Of a stretch of 23,547 nucleotides of DNA, positions 15,353-23,547 are shown piece after piece (within the stretch, counting starts at the first letter, position 1; every line of letters begins with the position of its first letter). The notes beneath the pieces are model-generated. The model did not search any database, was not told where the DNA came from, and saw nothing but the letters and a program-made list of their open reading frames with translations. The translations under genes were made by a program, and so were the position numbers. Source of the stretch: JAXJQF01 sp036311285 (GTDB lineage Bacteria > Pseudomonadota > Gammaproteobacteria > Enterobacterales > Succinivibrionaceae); assembly GCA_036311285.1 (NCBI GenBank), contig JAXJQF010000058.1:1-23547 (forward strand). Reading direction: 5' to 3'.

Positions 15353-16647
15353 TATTTATTCTCCTTTAAGTAATCCATTCTTATTGTTACAGCACGCTTG
15401 TGAGCGGTTAAGCCTTCTGCATCTGCCATTAACTCAACAGTGTTACTTAGGTTAGCGATGCCTTCCTTAGTAACTTCTTGTATTGTATATCTTCTTAAAT
15501 AATCAGCTAAACCTAAAGATGAAGCTGTTTTTGCATAACCATAAGTTGGTAGTGTGTGGTTTGTTCCACTTGCATAATCACCAACAGATTCTGGAGTAAA
15601 AGCTCCCACGAATATTGAACCAGCGTTTCTTAAAAGTGGTAATAATTTTCTAGGTTCTTTAGTTTCAACGATTAAGTGTTCAGGAGCATACATATTTGAA
15701 ATTTCGCATGCTTCTTCTAATGAAGAACACACTATTGCAATACTTTTATCTAAAGCCTTAGTTGCAATATCTTCTCTTGATAATAGAGCAACTTGCTTTT
15801 CAACTTCAGCTAATACTTCGTTACCATAATTCGGATTTGTAGATAGTAATACTACTTGAGAATCTGGACCATGTTCTGCTTGTGATAATAAATCAGATGC
15901 AGCAAAAGCAGGATTAGCAGTTTCGTCAGCAATAACTAAAACTTCAGAAGGACCTGCAGGCATATCTATTGCTGCTCCTCTAAAGTCTGCACTAACTTGT
16001 TTTTTAGCTTCAGTTACAAAAGAGTTACCAGGTCCAAAAATTTTGTTAACCTTAGGTATTGTTTCAGTTCCATAAGCCATTGCTGCAATAGCTTGAGCTC
16101 CACCAACACTAAAGATTTCAGTTACACCACATAGATCTGCAGCATATACAATTGCGTCAGCAATTGGAGGAGGTGAGCAAAGGATAACCTTTGGACATTT
16201 AGCAATCTTTGCTGGTATTGCAAGCATTAATACAGTACTTACTAACGGAGCACTACCACCAGGAACATATAAACCAACGCTATCAATTGGATGAGTATGT
16301 AATTCACATGTAACACCATTTTGAGTTGTAACCACAATTTCTTGTGGAATTTGAGCTTCATGGAATTTGTAAATGTTATTGTATGCGTTTTGAAGTGCTT
16401 GTTTTAAGTCTTCAGGCACTTTATCGCATGCTGCTTTGATTTCTTCTTCAGTTAGTTTGATATGATCGCTTTCTAACTTATCAAATTTTACAGAATATTC
16501 CTTTAAAGCAACATCACCATTTTCAATAATGTTGTTGATTATATCTGCAACGAGCATTTTCTTTGAACCATCGTCAGAAGTAGCAGGGCGTAATAGAACT
16601 TCTTTTTGTTCCTTTGCGCTTAAATCTTTCCAATTGACAATTCTCAT
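15352..16647 (-). CDS. hisD: Histidinol dehydrogenase
   Basis: Zinc- and NAD-dependent enzyme that oxidises L-histidinol through histidinal to histidine, the last two steps of the pathway. Zinc ligands and catalytic blocks are visible: LLSQAEHGPDSQ (Gln and His), ESVGDYASGTNHTLPT (Asp and His) and AEGLTAHKRAV (His) near the C-terminus. GLYVPGGSAPLVSTVLMLA and FGPGNSFVTEAKK are further signatures. Length is 431 aa (E. coli 434). An AAGGAC ribosome site lies 8 nt before the ATG, in the 27-nt gap after hisG. The stop overlaps the hisC start. Confidence 0.97.
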   Translation of the reverse strand: MRIVNWKDLSAKEQKEVLLRPATSDDGSKKMLVADIINNIIENGDVALKEYSVKFDKLESDHIKLTEEEIKAACDKVPEDLKQALQNAYNNIYKFHEAQIPQEIVVTTQNGVTCELHTHPIDSVGLYVPGGSAPLVSTVLMLAIPAKIAKCPKVILCSPPPIADAIVYAADLCGVTEIFSVGGAQAIAAMAYGTETIPKVNKIFGPGNSFVTEAKKQVSADFRGAAIDMPAGPSEVLVIADETANPAFAASDLLSQAEHGPDSQVVLLSTNPNYGNEVLAEVEKQVALLSREDIATKALDKSIAIVCSSLEEACEISNMYAPEHLIVETKEPRKLLPLLRNAGSIFVGAFTPESVGDYASGTNHTLPTYGYAKTASSLGLADYLRRYTIQEVTKEGIANLSNTVELMADAEGLTAHKRAVTIRMDYLKENK

Positions 16648-16674
16648 TGTTTGTAAGTCCTTCGCTTTTATTTA

Positions 16675-17571
16675 TTAACGTAACATCTTTTCAATTGGTA
16701 ACACTAAAATTGAACTTGCGCCTAAGTCCTTTAGTTTTTCCATTGTTTCCCAGAATAAAGTTTCTCTAGCTACGACGTGTAATGCAACGTGAGTAGGATT
16801 TCCTGATAATTCAACTAATGTTGGATTTTCAGCTCCAGGTAATAATGCTGTAATTTCTTTAACCTTATCTTTTGGTGCGTGTAACATAATATATTTGCTA
16901 CCGTGAGCTTCCATCATGCCATCAATACGCTTAATTAAAGTTTCAGCAATCTTTTGTTTTTCTGGATATAATTCTTGATCTCTTTGAATTAATACCGCAG
17001 TTGACTTGTAAATTACTTCAACTTCTTTTAAACCGTTTGCTTCTAATGTAGCACCAGAACTTACTAAGTCACAGATTGCATCCGCTAAACCTGCACGAGG
17101 AGCTACTTCTACAGAGCCTGTTAATAATACGTTCTTGAATGAAACACCTTTTTGGTCTAAGTAACGCTTTGTTAGGTTAGGGTATGTTGAAGCAATCTTA
17201 CCTCCGTTTAAGCTCTCTACGCCTTTCCATTCTTGTTCAACAGGGATAGCAAGAGATAAACGACAGTCACCAAAGTCTAGTTTTCTTACTTCAGTGTAGC
17301 CAACTGGTAAACCTTCGTTCATTCTTTCTAGCATTGTTTCTTCTAGAACGTTTTGACCTACGATACCCCAATCAACAACATGGTCCATGATTAAACCTGG
17401 AATATCGTCATCACGAACTCTTAGGATATCAATTTCCATATTTTCTACATGAGCGATTAAACGGTCTTCTCTCTTATTGATCTTTAAACCGCAACTCTTT
17501 AATAAGTTTGTGGTCTCAGTACTTAAACGACCAGATTTTTGCATTGCAATACGAAATTTTTTGCTAGACAT
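16675..17571 (-). CDS. hisG: ATP phosphoribosyltransferase, long form
   Basis: Catalyses the first, committed step: ATP plus PRPP gives phosphoribosyl-ATP. RIAMQKSGRLS opens the periplasmic-binding-protein-like fold. The PRPP loop is EVAPRAGLADAICDLVSSGAT (about 155-175). The C-terminal third (about 225-298) is the ACT-like domain of the long, HisZ-independent form, where histidine binds for feedback inhibition in studied homologues. Length is 298 aa (E. coli 299). A GAGG site lies about 11 nt before the start. The gene follows the hisL leader and attenuator, so it should be controlled by histidyl-tRNA supply. Confidence 0.97.
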   Translation of the reverse strand: MSSKKFRIAMQKSGRLSTETTNLLKSCGLKINKREDRLIAHVENMEIDILRVRDDDIPGLIMDHVVDWGIVGQNVLEETMLERMNEGLPVGYTEVRKLDFGDCRLSLAIPVEQEWKGVESLNGGKIASTYPNLTKRYLDQKGVSFKNVLLTGSVEVAPRAGLADAICDLVSSGATLEANGLKEVEVIYKSTAVLIQRDQELYPEKQKIAETLIKRIDGMMEAHGSKYIMLHAPKDKVKEITALLPGAENPTLVELSGNPTHVALHVVARETLFWETMEKLKDLGASSILVLPIEKMLR

Positions 17572-17596
17572 TTAAAATTTAACCTCTAATAAATAT

Positions 17597-17627
17597 AAAA
17601 ACCCCTGGTAGCAAATCTTCCAAGGGT
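17597..17627 (-). terminator. Attenuator terminator of the his leader
   Basis: On the transcribed strand ACCCTTGG (17627-17620) pairs with CCAGGGGT (17608-17601) to form an 8-bp stem with one G-U pair and an 11-nt loop, followed by TTTTTATA. It lies between hisL and hisG, 26 nt before the hisG start codon. Confidence 0.85.
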
Positions 17628-17693
17628 CAATGTAATCTTCTTTGGCTTCTTGGAAGTGTTAATCTTCCAAAAGCATCATCCTCCTGAAAGATT
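17617..17693 (-). promoter_or_regulatory. his attenuator: alternative leader RNA pairings
   Basis: After the hisL stop four mutually exclusive segments can be read. B (AATCTTTC, 17693-17686) can pair with C (GGAAGATT, 17668-17661). C with its left flank (GCTTTTGGAAG, 17674-17664) can instead pair with D (CTTCCAAGAAGC, 17656-17645). D (CTTCCAAG, 17656-17649) can also pair perfectly with E (CTTGGAAG, 17624-17617), and E overlaps the first arm of the terminator. If a ribosome stalls on the His codons, B:C and D:E form and the operon is read. If it reaches the hisL stop it covers B, so C:D and the terminator form. Confidence 0.75.
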
Positions 17694-17741
17694 TTAGGAT
17701 TGATGATGGTGATGATGTAATAAATAAGATAGTTGTAACAT
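17694..17741 (-). CDS. hisL: his operon leader peptide
   Basis: A 15-residue reading frame, MLQLSYLLHHHHHQS, lies between the his promoter and the attenuator. Its five consecutive His codons (CAT CAT CAC CAT CAT, 17717-17703) act as the histidyl-tRNA sensor, as do the seven in E. coli HisL. A modest TGAGAA ribosome site precedes the ATG. The stop codon sits directly before the first anti-terminating segment, the right place for a ribosome finishing translation to block it. Confidence 0.93.
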   Translation of the reverse strand: MLQLSYLLHHHHHQS

Positions 17742-17777
17742 TATATTCTCATTTAGTGCCAAAAATTAACTTTTGTA

Positions 17778-17806
17778 ATTATACATCAAAATTTAAAAAT
17801 TTGTAA
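17778..17806 (-). promoter_or_regulatory. Probable sigma-70 promoter of the his operon
   Basis: On the minus strand a perfect TATAAT (17783-17778) is preceded, with a 17-nt spacer, by a weak TTACAA -35 box (17806-17801). Transcription would start near 17771, about 30 nt before hisL. Confidence 0.65.
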
Positions 17807-17849
17807 TATTTGTGATAAACATATTAAATTGTTTTAATTTGTAGTAAAA

Positions 17850-17875
17850 GAAAAGCCTCGTTTAAGAGGCTTTTC
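17850..17875 (-). terminator. Rho-independent terminator of pilY1
   Basis: A perfect 10-bp stem (17850-17859 with 17866-17875) has a 6-nt loop. On the minus strand the last arm ends CTTTTC and continues TTTTAC. It lies 58 nt after the pilY1 stop and insulates the his promoter from pilY1 transcription. Confidence 0.85.
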
Positions 17876-17932
17876 ATCTATGTTAGTTTGTTACATCTTG
17901 TTTTTAACTGTGTTTCACTATAAACGTTAGTA

Positions 17933-20900
17933 TTAGTGAAGTTTTAGCCAAGAAGTATTTATGATTAACGGATTCTCCATTCGTTTTGGTAAAACAGGAG
18001 GGTTAACATATTTTTCGGTTGGAGAAGAACCTGCGTCACCTGTCATAACAGCATATTGAACACCGTCAATTGTTATTAAGCTTAACCCAGTAGCTAACCA
18101 AGGAGTACGTTCTTCTTCTGAAACGATATCTTGGCCTCTCCAGTTATTAAATGTAATCATTCTACTTGTACCACCACCTGTACATGTTCCTGTTACATCA
18201 GGAGTAGTTGCACTGATGTGTAAGTATTGATGAACAACTAAAGGAGAGATTGTTACACGTTCACCAGTTCCTAAATCTAAGTCTAACACCCAACCTCTAT
18301 TGATGTTTTCTGATACAGAGTCGTTTGGAACAGTATAAACATATTTTCCTTTATCATTAGTACCATATTTTAATTGTAAAATACAACTTGGTGCAGTACT
18401 TGAAGCAGAACTACATCTTTCAATTGTACGCATACTTGAGTTAACAGAACTATCATCTGCCATATCACGGATCATATACACGCTTTGAGCAGAGTTGTAT
18501 GCTAATGATGCAACGGTACCATCAACGTCAAGGTCATAAGAACCTGTTCCGAATATTATACCTATACCAGAGAAGTGGAAACCAATTGAAAGTTCTGTAG
18601 TAACTGGTTGAGCTACACCATTAGAATCAACTGCCTTGAAGATAACTCTAGGTTGAGGGGTAAATTCAGAGTTGTCTACAGAGCCACAGGTTGTTTGACC
18701 CCAGCATGCAATTCTCTTTCTAATAGCATCTCGAGTTAGATCAATTTTCCATATTTGACCAAATGAGTCGCCAAAGTAAATAGCTTCATAATTATCAGTT
18801 CCTGTTAGGTCTGTGATTACAGGTTTTGCTATAATATCAGCTCTATTCAAACCACGAGGATCGGCACTAGGTTTCATGTTTGGAGCAGTAATTTCATTTA
18901 CTACTTTAGCAAGTTTAGTATCTTCCTCTGATTCGAGTAGATCAACAATTATTAAACCTGAATCTTGAGAATTATAACCACTATTTAATAATAAATAATA
19001 TTTAATAACACCATTTTCTTCGGTTACTTTTAAAGCAGTAGGAGCATCTTTTACTCTACCAGCAAACTTAGAACCGATTGTTTCACCGTTGATTGTAGTT
19101 TGAGGTAATAATTCCCATATTAATCTATTATCATCTTTAAACTCGTTGAAAGCATCATCTCCAGTATAATTGCTTAATGCACTTATATTTGTAACATCAA
19201 GAGCATAAGCACCTTCTAGACCTAAACCGAAAGTACCAAAAAGAATTACCTTTCCATTTCTTACATCTTTAAAGATAGATGGTGTACTATCAACAAAAGA
19301 TTGATGGTTAGTTACGTATGATTGAGATGCTAACACCTTAATCTTACTTAATGCTTGAGTAGGAAGGTAAGAAACAATAGGTTTACCATTAGTTGCGTTG
19401 ATGAAATGAAGCATACCATCATTAGAACCAACAACAATTACTGACTTACCATCAACTGTATTATCTTTAAATACAGCAGGAGTTGAATTGATAATATCAC
19501 CTAGAACGAACTTACCTTTTGTACTTTCTCTAGTTCTTAAAGGTTTGTTATCGTTCTTAACAAGTAATAATTCTGGATCTTCTGAATTTTCATTACCTTC
19601 TTTATCGTGGTCACCTGCCATCCAACGAGCGAATCTAGTCATGAATTTAACAGATTCATTATCTGCGGCAAATTCACTTTTATCAGCGAATGAAGTGTTT
19701 AACACTTGGTTGATAATGTTGATCGGCATATCTTGTATATGTGAAGCGTCATCATAACCATTAGAATGGAATCTAACGTATTCATTAGTTGTATGGTCAT
19801 ATGTCACAATTAAACGATCATCAACATCAGTTCCATTAAATGTTTCAAAAGCAGACCAAGTATTAGCTTCGCTGTCATAATGACCTTCTGGGCCAACTTT
19901 GTATTGCTTGATGTCACCGTACCATACTGAAGGGTCATATAGAGCAACGTATGCATTTGAACCAGAAGAAATACTTGGACCATTTTCTGTTGACATAGCT
20001 GAAGGTGTGTGAAGTGATGTATCGATTAACTCGATCATCTTTTCAATACCTATACGCAACTTAGATGGGTTGGTTACTAAGAAATAGTTGTCCGGATCTT
20101 TTGTATCATTAGCATCAGGCCAATCTTGTCCTTCAGGAGGTGCAATACCATATTTAGCTGCATACCATAAAGGAGATTTAACCCATGGTTCAGTAGCTCC
20201 TTCTTTAACTTTGAAGATACGGCTTGATACAATTAATTTATCGTCGAGATTATCTTTTTCGATTCTACGAAAATCACCAATTACTCTTGTCCACCATGTA
20301 TCTGTAGAGCCTACAAGCTTCCATTTGTCGCTGTGATTTGTATTATAGTACATTTCAGTACGATTCATGTAGTAATATGGTTTATCGTTATTGCCTTTGT
20401 TTTGAATTATTTTATTGTAATGATTTACTATACTGTTACTATTATAGTTAAAATCATTTTTTGTTTTACCTTTTGTAATGTTTGTTGGTGGTTGATTTAT
20501 AAAATAATTTTCTATAGGAGCACTATTATTTAGAGCATCACTATATGCATCACTAAATAAAGTGTCATAGTCATAAAGATTATTTTTGTAATTTTCTGAA
20601 TTTTTTGCAGTAAATTTACCTAAATCTACGTACACTCCATCATTTTCAGTACCAGTGATTACGTAACCTGCATGTTGTGGAGCGTATGGGTCCCCATCAA
20701 TGTTTGATAATAAAATTTGGACATACTTAGAACCATCGCTACCATTTATAAGCTTGTAGTGGTATTCAACTACCCAGTCCATATCATAATCTGAGCCATA
20801 TTGCATATCTTCGTAGTTAATACGGAATATACCTTCAGTATCAGAAATATATTGGCTATAGAAGTCTGCAACTGTATTTGTTGCAAGTCTTGATACGTTA

Positions 20901-23089
20901 TCAATTTCACTAACTCCATTATCTCTATTGAAGTCAGCCACAGTTTTTCCAAATGGTAGTATTGTTACATATGAACCTTCACCAACGTCAATTTTAATTT
21001 CAGGCATTGCTGGTTTCATTGCAACAACATATGTGTTTAGCGAGTGTTGTTGGCTTTTTGTTGAATCAGCGTATGAAACAGCATTTATGTATTTTCTAGA
21101 CGCAAATGATTTTGAAACACCTGCAGTTAGGTATGAACCATAGCTATAAGGAGCAGATGGAGCAATACCAGATATATCGCTTAGCTTATTAACTAACTTT
21201 GATGATGGAATATTTTTATAACCACCATTATCACTTGTGGAGTTACCAACGAAATATTGACCAGGCTTAAATGGTATTGAATTTAATTCATCCTTATACT
21301 TATTATATATACTACTATTGTAATTTTCGTTATCAAATGAAATGTCTTCGTCAGCAATAATTAATGTTGCAGGTTTTGAACAATAGTCCACTTTAGTGTT
21401 TTGGTTTTTGTATGGACCTCCAGTATTAGCATTTGCATATCCTAAACCAAGAACAGAATCTTTAGAATTTGCAAAAGTAGCACTACCTTCGAAGTATTGA
21501 GCTGCCGCAAGCATTAGTTTACTTACAGGGTTACCCCAATCTTTACATTTGTTGTCAGGTATTGTTTGCCCAATATTATTAGATTTGTAAGTGTAATTTT
21601 TATAAACTGTAGTACGATCACAGTCATTATATACACCACCAGCGTTGCTGTGGCCTTCACCAGCAAATTTAGTGTAAATACCTAGTCTATCAAGAGTACC
21701 GATGATACCGATAACACCACCGTTTTCTTCTTTGATGTTAATGTCTCCACCAACTTTATTAGCTAAATTGGTTTCTTGATTTGCTAAAGTAATTTCTTCA
21801 GAAAATTTATCAATTTCTGAACGTAATTCAGCACCTACGGATCTTTTTGTATAACTACCTGTAATTAAACCGAAGTTAATACGAGGATTTTCTGATTCAC
21901 CGTATTCTTGTAATACGCCTGCAGGTTGCCAATAGTTACCATATTTTCTACAACCATATTCATGGAATTTTTGAGTACATGTAGCAACAATCGCACTTCT
22001 TGTTGTTATTTTTTGGTTACATGAAACATTGTTTGTATTTACGTCAAATAAACATTTGTCTTTTTTGCTAGGGAAACCAACATATAATGAAGCTAGGGCT
22101 TCTGCGTTGTTTTCCGAATAACTTTGTCTACTTGCCCAGTCCCAAATATATGCATATGGAGAGCTGCTATCTGTATCGTTAATGGTATCATCTTTACCGT
22201 AATAACCAGGTACTGCAGCTTTTTTTGCTAATGCATATCTAATGTAACTTGAAGCGTGAGTACTTTTAGAATCGCTACTATCGTTACTTGACATTACAAA
22301 GAAATAAGCTTCTAATCCATTAGTATTTGCTAAATCTGTAAAATCTTTTGCTTTTAAAAGATTATTATATTGTCTCCCTGAAAAAACTTTACCCCATGAG
22401 TGAGCGTCACGTACAGTGTGTGAATGTTTTAGAAGAGCAACAGAACTGTCACCATCTTTTGCGAATCTAACTTGCTTAGAGGTTTTAGTTGGAGCTACAT
22501 CGTTAAAGAATCTTGCACCACCATATAACACACGTCTTAAAACGTCAATTTTACTAGATGTTAAGTAGTTTAAAAAGTTACCAGACCATGAATTACCATC
22601 ACATACTTTTACAGTTTTATCTTCTGTCCAATTTTTAGGGAAGGCTTCTTTTGAAACTTCTTTTGTTGTAGCTTTACTTGTTGGGTACCAATACCCTCTT
22701 GCATTATTGTCTGATAAGTAATAATGGTCTGAAGAGTAATTATTACTTATGTTTGATAATTTACCTGTATCTGTTGAGTATTTATAGCATAGGTGAAAAT
22801 CGTATATACCTTCATACTCAATAGATGGGTCAAACATAATGTCTAACTTTCCGTCACCATCGATATCTGTGTAATCATTGTATGCTTCCTGGAACATGGT
22901 ATGTTCTCTACTCATACCAAGCATTAAAAGAGGAGGAGCGGTTTCTTCTAGCACGTGCATAGGAGTTTCACTAGGCTGTGCATTTTTTAACTTTTCGTCA
23001 ATATTGGTATCTGCTGCATACGAATAAGCAGCAACAGTAGATAGCAATGCAATAGCGATGCTTCTAGAAAGTTTTGTCATATTGGACAT
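17933..23089 (-). CDS. pilY1: PilY1/PilC-type type IV pilus tip and assembly protein
   Basis: Large exported protein (1718 aa) of the PilY1/PilC family, which acts with type IV pili in assembly, retraction control and adhesion. A Sec signal peptide is clear: MSNMTKLSRS, a hydrophobic stretch, and AYSYA followed by AD (cleavage near residue 25). The N-terminal half has family blocks: an EF-hand-like calcium loop DIDGDGKLD (75-83), SGNFLNYLTSSKIDVLRRV, and a PATLIIADEDISFDN strand. The C-terminal part (about 1090-1620) is the PilC-type beta-propeller, with FVLGDIINSTPAVF, VGSNDGMLHFINATNGK and GLEGAYALDVTN. I chose the ATG at 23089 (GAGGT site 6 nt upstream) over an in-frame ATG at 23164, which would bury the signal peptide. 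Residues about 815-915 are Asn/Tyr-rich and especially AT-rich. No other pilus genes lie in the window. Confidence 0.9.
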   Translation of the reverse strand: MSNMTKLSRSIAIALLSTVAAYSYAADTNIDEKLKNAQPSETPMHVLEETAPPLLMLGMSREHTMFQEAYNDYTDIDGDGKLDIMFDPSIEYEGIYDFHLCYKYSTDTGKLSNISNNYSSDHYYLSDNNARGYWYPTSKATTKEVSKEAFPKNWTEDKTVKVCDGNSWSGNFLNYLTSSKIDVLRRVLYGGARFFNDVAPTKTSKQVRFAKDGDSSVALLKHSHTVRDAHSWGKVFSGRQYNNLLKAKDFTDLANTNGLEAYFFVMSSNDSSDSKSTHASSYIRYALAKKAAVPGYYGKDDTINDTDSSSPYAYIWDWASRQSYSENNAEALASLYVGFPSKKDKCLFDVNTNNVSCNQKITTRSAIVATCTQKFHEYGCRKYGNYWQPAGVLQEYGESENPRINFGLITGSYTKRSVGAELRSEIDKFSEEITLANQETNLANKVGGDINIKEENGGVIGIIGTLDRLGIYTKFAGEGHSNAGGVYNDCDRTTVYKNYTYKSNNIGQTIPDNKCKDWGNPVSKLMLAAAQYFEGSATFANSKDSVLGLGYANANTGGPYKNQNTKVDYCSKPATLIIADEDISFDNENYNSSIYNKYKDELNSIPFKPGQYFVGNSTSDNGGYKNIPSSKLVNKLSDISGIAPSAPYSYGSYLTAGVSKSFASRKYINAVSYADSTKSQQHSLNTYVVAMKPAMPEIKIDVGEGSYVTILPFGKTVADFNRDNGVSEIDNVSRLATNTVADFYSQYISDTEGIFRINYEDMQYGSDYDMDWVVEYHYKLINGSDGSKYVQILLSNIDGDPYAPQHAGYVITGTENDGVYVDLGKFTAKNSENYKNNLYDYDTLFSDAYSDALNNSAPIENYFINQPPTNITKGKTKNDFNYNSNSIVNHYNKIIQNKGNNDKPYYYMNRTEMYYNTNHSDKWKLVGSTDTWWTRVIGDFRRIEKDNLDDKLIVSSRIFKVKEGATEPWVKSPLWYAAKYGIAPPEGQDWPDANDTKDPDNYFLVTNPSKLRIGIEKMIELIDTSLHTPSAMSTENGPSISSGSNAYVALYDPSVWYGDIKQYKVGPEGHYDSEANTWSAFETFNGTDVDDRLIVTYDHTTNEYVRFHSNGYDDASHIQDMPINIINQVLNTSFADKSEFAADNESVKFMTRFARWMAGDHDKEGNENSEDPELLLVKNDNKPLRTRESTKGKFVLGDIINSTPAVFKDNTVDGKSVIVVGSNDGMLHFINATNGKPIVSYLPTQALSKIKVLASQSYVTNHQSFVDSTPSIFKDVRNGKVILFGTFGLGLEGAYALDVTNISALSNYTGDDAFNEFKDDNRLIWELLPQTTINGETIGSKFAGRVKDAPTALKVTEENGVIKYYLLLNSGYNSQDSGLIIVDLLESEEDTKLAKVVNEITAPNMKPSADPRGLNRADIIAKPVITDLTGTDNYEAIYFGDSFGQIWKIDLTRDAIRKRIACWGQTTCGSVDNSEFTPQPRVIFKAVDSNGVAQPVTTELSIGFHFSGIGIIFGTGSYDLDVDGTVASLAYNSAQSVYMIRDMADDSSVNSSMRTIERCSSASSTAPSCILQLKYGTNDKGKYVYTVPNDSVSENINRGWVLDLDLGTGERVTISPLVVHQYLHISATTPDVTGTCTGGGTSRMITFNNWRGQDIVSEEERTPWLATGLSLITIDGVQYAVMTGDAGSSPTEKYVNPPVLPKRMENPLIINTSWLKLH

Positions 23090-23183
23090 TTGGTAACCTC
23101 GTTTATCAATACATTTGCTTAAGTATTGGTGCATGCTGTAAAAACTAATTTGTTTAACTAGCATAAAATTAAAACAATTTCAT

Positions 23184-23211
23184 ATTGTAAAATTTAACAA
23201 ATTTTTAACAA
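23184..23211 (-). promoter_or_regulatory. Probable promoter of pilY1
   Basis: On the minus strand TTGTTA (23211-23206) and TACAAT (23189-23184) stand 16 nt apart, placing the start near 23177 and giving an 88-nt leader. The gene start at 23089 then has the expected upstream space, whereas the longer ATG at 23164 would have almost none. Confidence 0.45.
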
Positions 23212-23246
23212 AAGTATTAGTAATTAGTGATAACAAATGTATAAAA

Positions 23247-23262
23247 CGTGTTGTATTTCACA
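23247..23262. promoter_or_regulatory. Possible CRP-type binding site
   Basis: CGTGT-TGTATT-TCACA matches 8 of the 10 defining bases of the TGTGA-N6-TCACA consensus. It would be centred about 77 bp upstream of the predicted pilY1 start site. The match is imperfect. Confidence 0.25.
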
Positions 23263-23547
23263 CTTTTGTAAATATAATATGCTTTAATAAATTTTTTTCC
23301 TGTTACAAAGTACTGTTCTTGAATTGAGTACAGAATAATGTTTTGTTTCTTTATTGTTAACAAAATAAATAAAAATATTATCAAAAGTAGTGTGTAAGAT
23401 TAATAGGTTGTAAAAAAAAGGTTGTTCACGGAATGATCGGGATATAAGATTTGAAAAAGGGACAAAAATAATCTAAAGTTTAGACTTGAACCAAAAAACT
23501 AGAGATATATTTTATGCCCCATAATGTTCATAATATACATATAAATG
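23263..23547. other. Non-coding right edge upstream of pilY1
   Basis: AT-rich with no recognisable gene. A plus-strand frame opens with an ATG at 23514 and stays open for 11 codons to the window edge. It could be the start of a divergent gene, but the ribosome site is poor and the stretch is too short to judge. A short spaced inverted repeat (GTACT at 23310, AGTAC at 23327) is probably chance. Confidence 0.4.

Noticed and set aside
23090..23164. Longer pilY1 start at 23164
   Set aside because: It would place 25 residues before a normal signal peptide and would start only about 13 nt after the predicted transcription start. The ATG at 23089 has a good ribosome site.
23310..23331. Spaced inverted repeat GTACT/AGTAC, considered as a LexA-like or other operator
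   Set aside because: The CTGT-ACAG spacing is 13 rather than 8, and the arms are only 5 bp in AT-rich DNA.
23514..23547. Possible start of a plus-strand gene at the right edge
   Set aside because: Only 11 codons are visible with a weak ribosome site, which is not enough to call a gene.

Overview
The window is AT-rich DNA, most likely from a gammaproteobacterium. Three things point there. The his genes run in the enterobacterial order G-D-C-B-H-A-F-I, with a fused HisB and a single HisI(E) reading frame. A His-codon leader peptide with an attenuator precedes hisG. TatD/YcfH, MalQ, GlgB and the his proteins read close to the E. coli versions as I remember them. The low GC content together with an amylase/glycogen gene set and a PilY1 protein would suit a Succinivibrionaceae-like gut bacterium, but that is inference.

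Layout. (1) 2-917, plus strand: the tail of an unidentified gene, then tatD/ycfH and a terminator. (2) 1176-2186, minus strand: gap (glyceraldehyde-3-phosphate dehydrogenase). (3) 2187-3434: a 1.25-kb AT-rich divergent control region with three copies of an AAAACGTTTT palindrome that resembles the MalI (LacI-family) operator, plus four 11-bp-phased GTAAA repeats. (4) 3435-10400, plus strand: malQ with its own terminator, then glgB and glgX separated by 6 nt. (5) 10467-17741, minus strand: hisL-attenuator-hisG-D-C-(internal terminator)-B-H-A-F-I. (6) 17933-23089, minus strand: a large secreted PilY1/PilC-type pilus tip protein with its own terminator and promoter. (7) 23212-23547: a non-coding edge.

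The carbohydrate block forms one metabolic unit: MalQ rearranges maltodextrins, GlgB branches glycogen, and GlgX debranches it. The shared palindrome upstream of both malQ and gap suggests sugar-responsive control of maltodextrin use and lower glycolysis together. The his block would encode the whole pathway from PRPP/ATP to histidine, except that the HisE half of HisIE looks gutted. The second step (phosphoribosyl-ATP pyrophosphohydrolase) is therefore in question.

Most notable points: the degenerate HisE domain, the terminator-like hairpin between hisC and hisB, the legible his attenuator, the MalI-like operators, two tandem hairpins in the first codons of glgX, an 89-residue basic tail on GlgX, and an extra loop in HisB.
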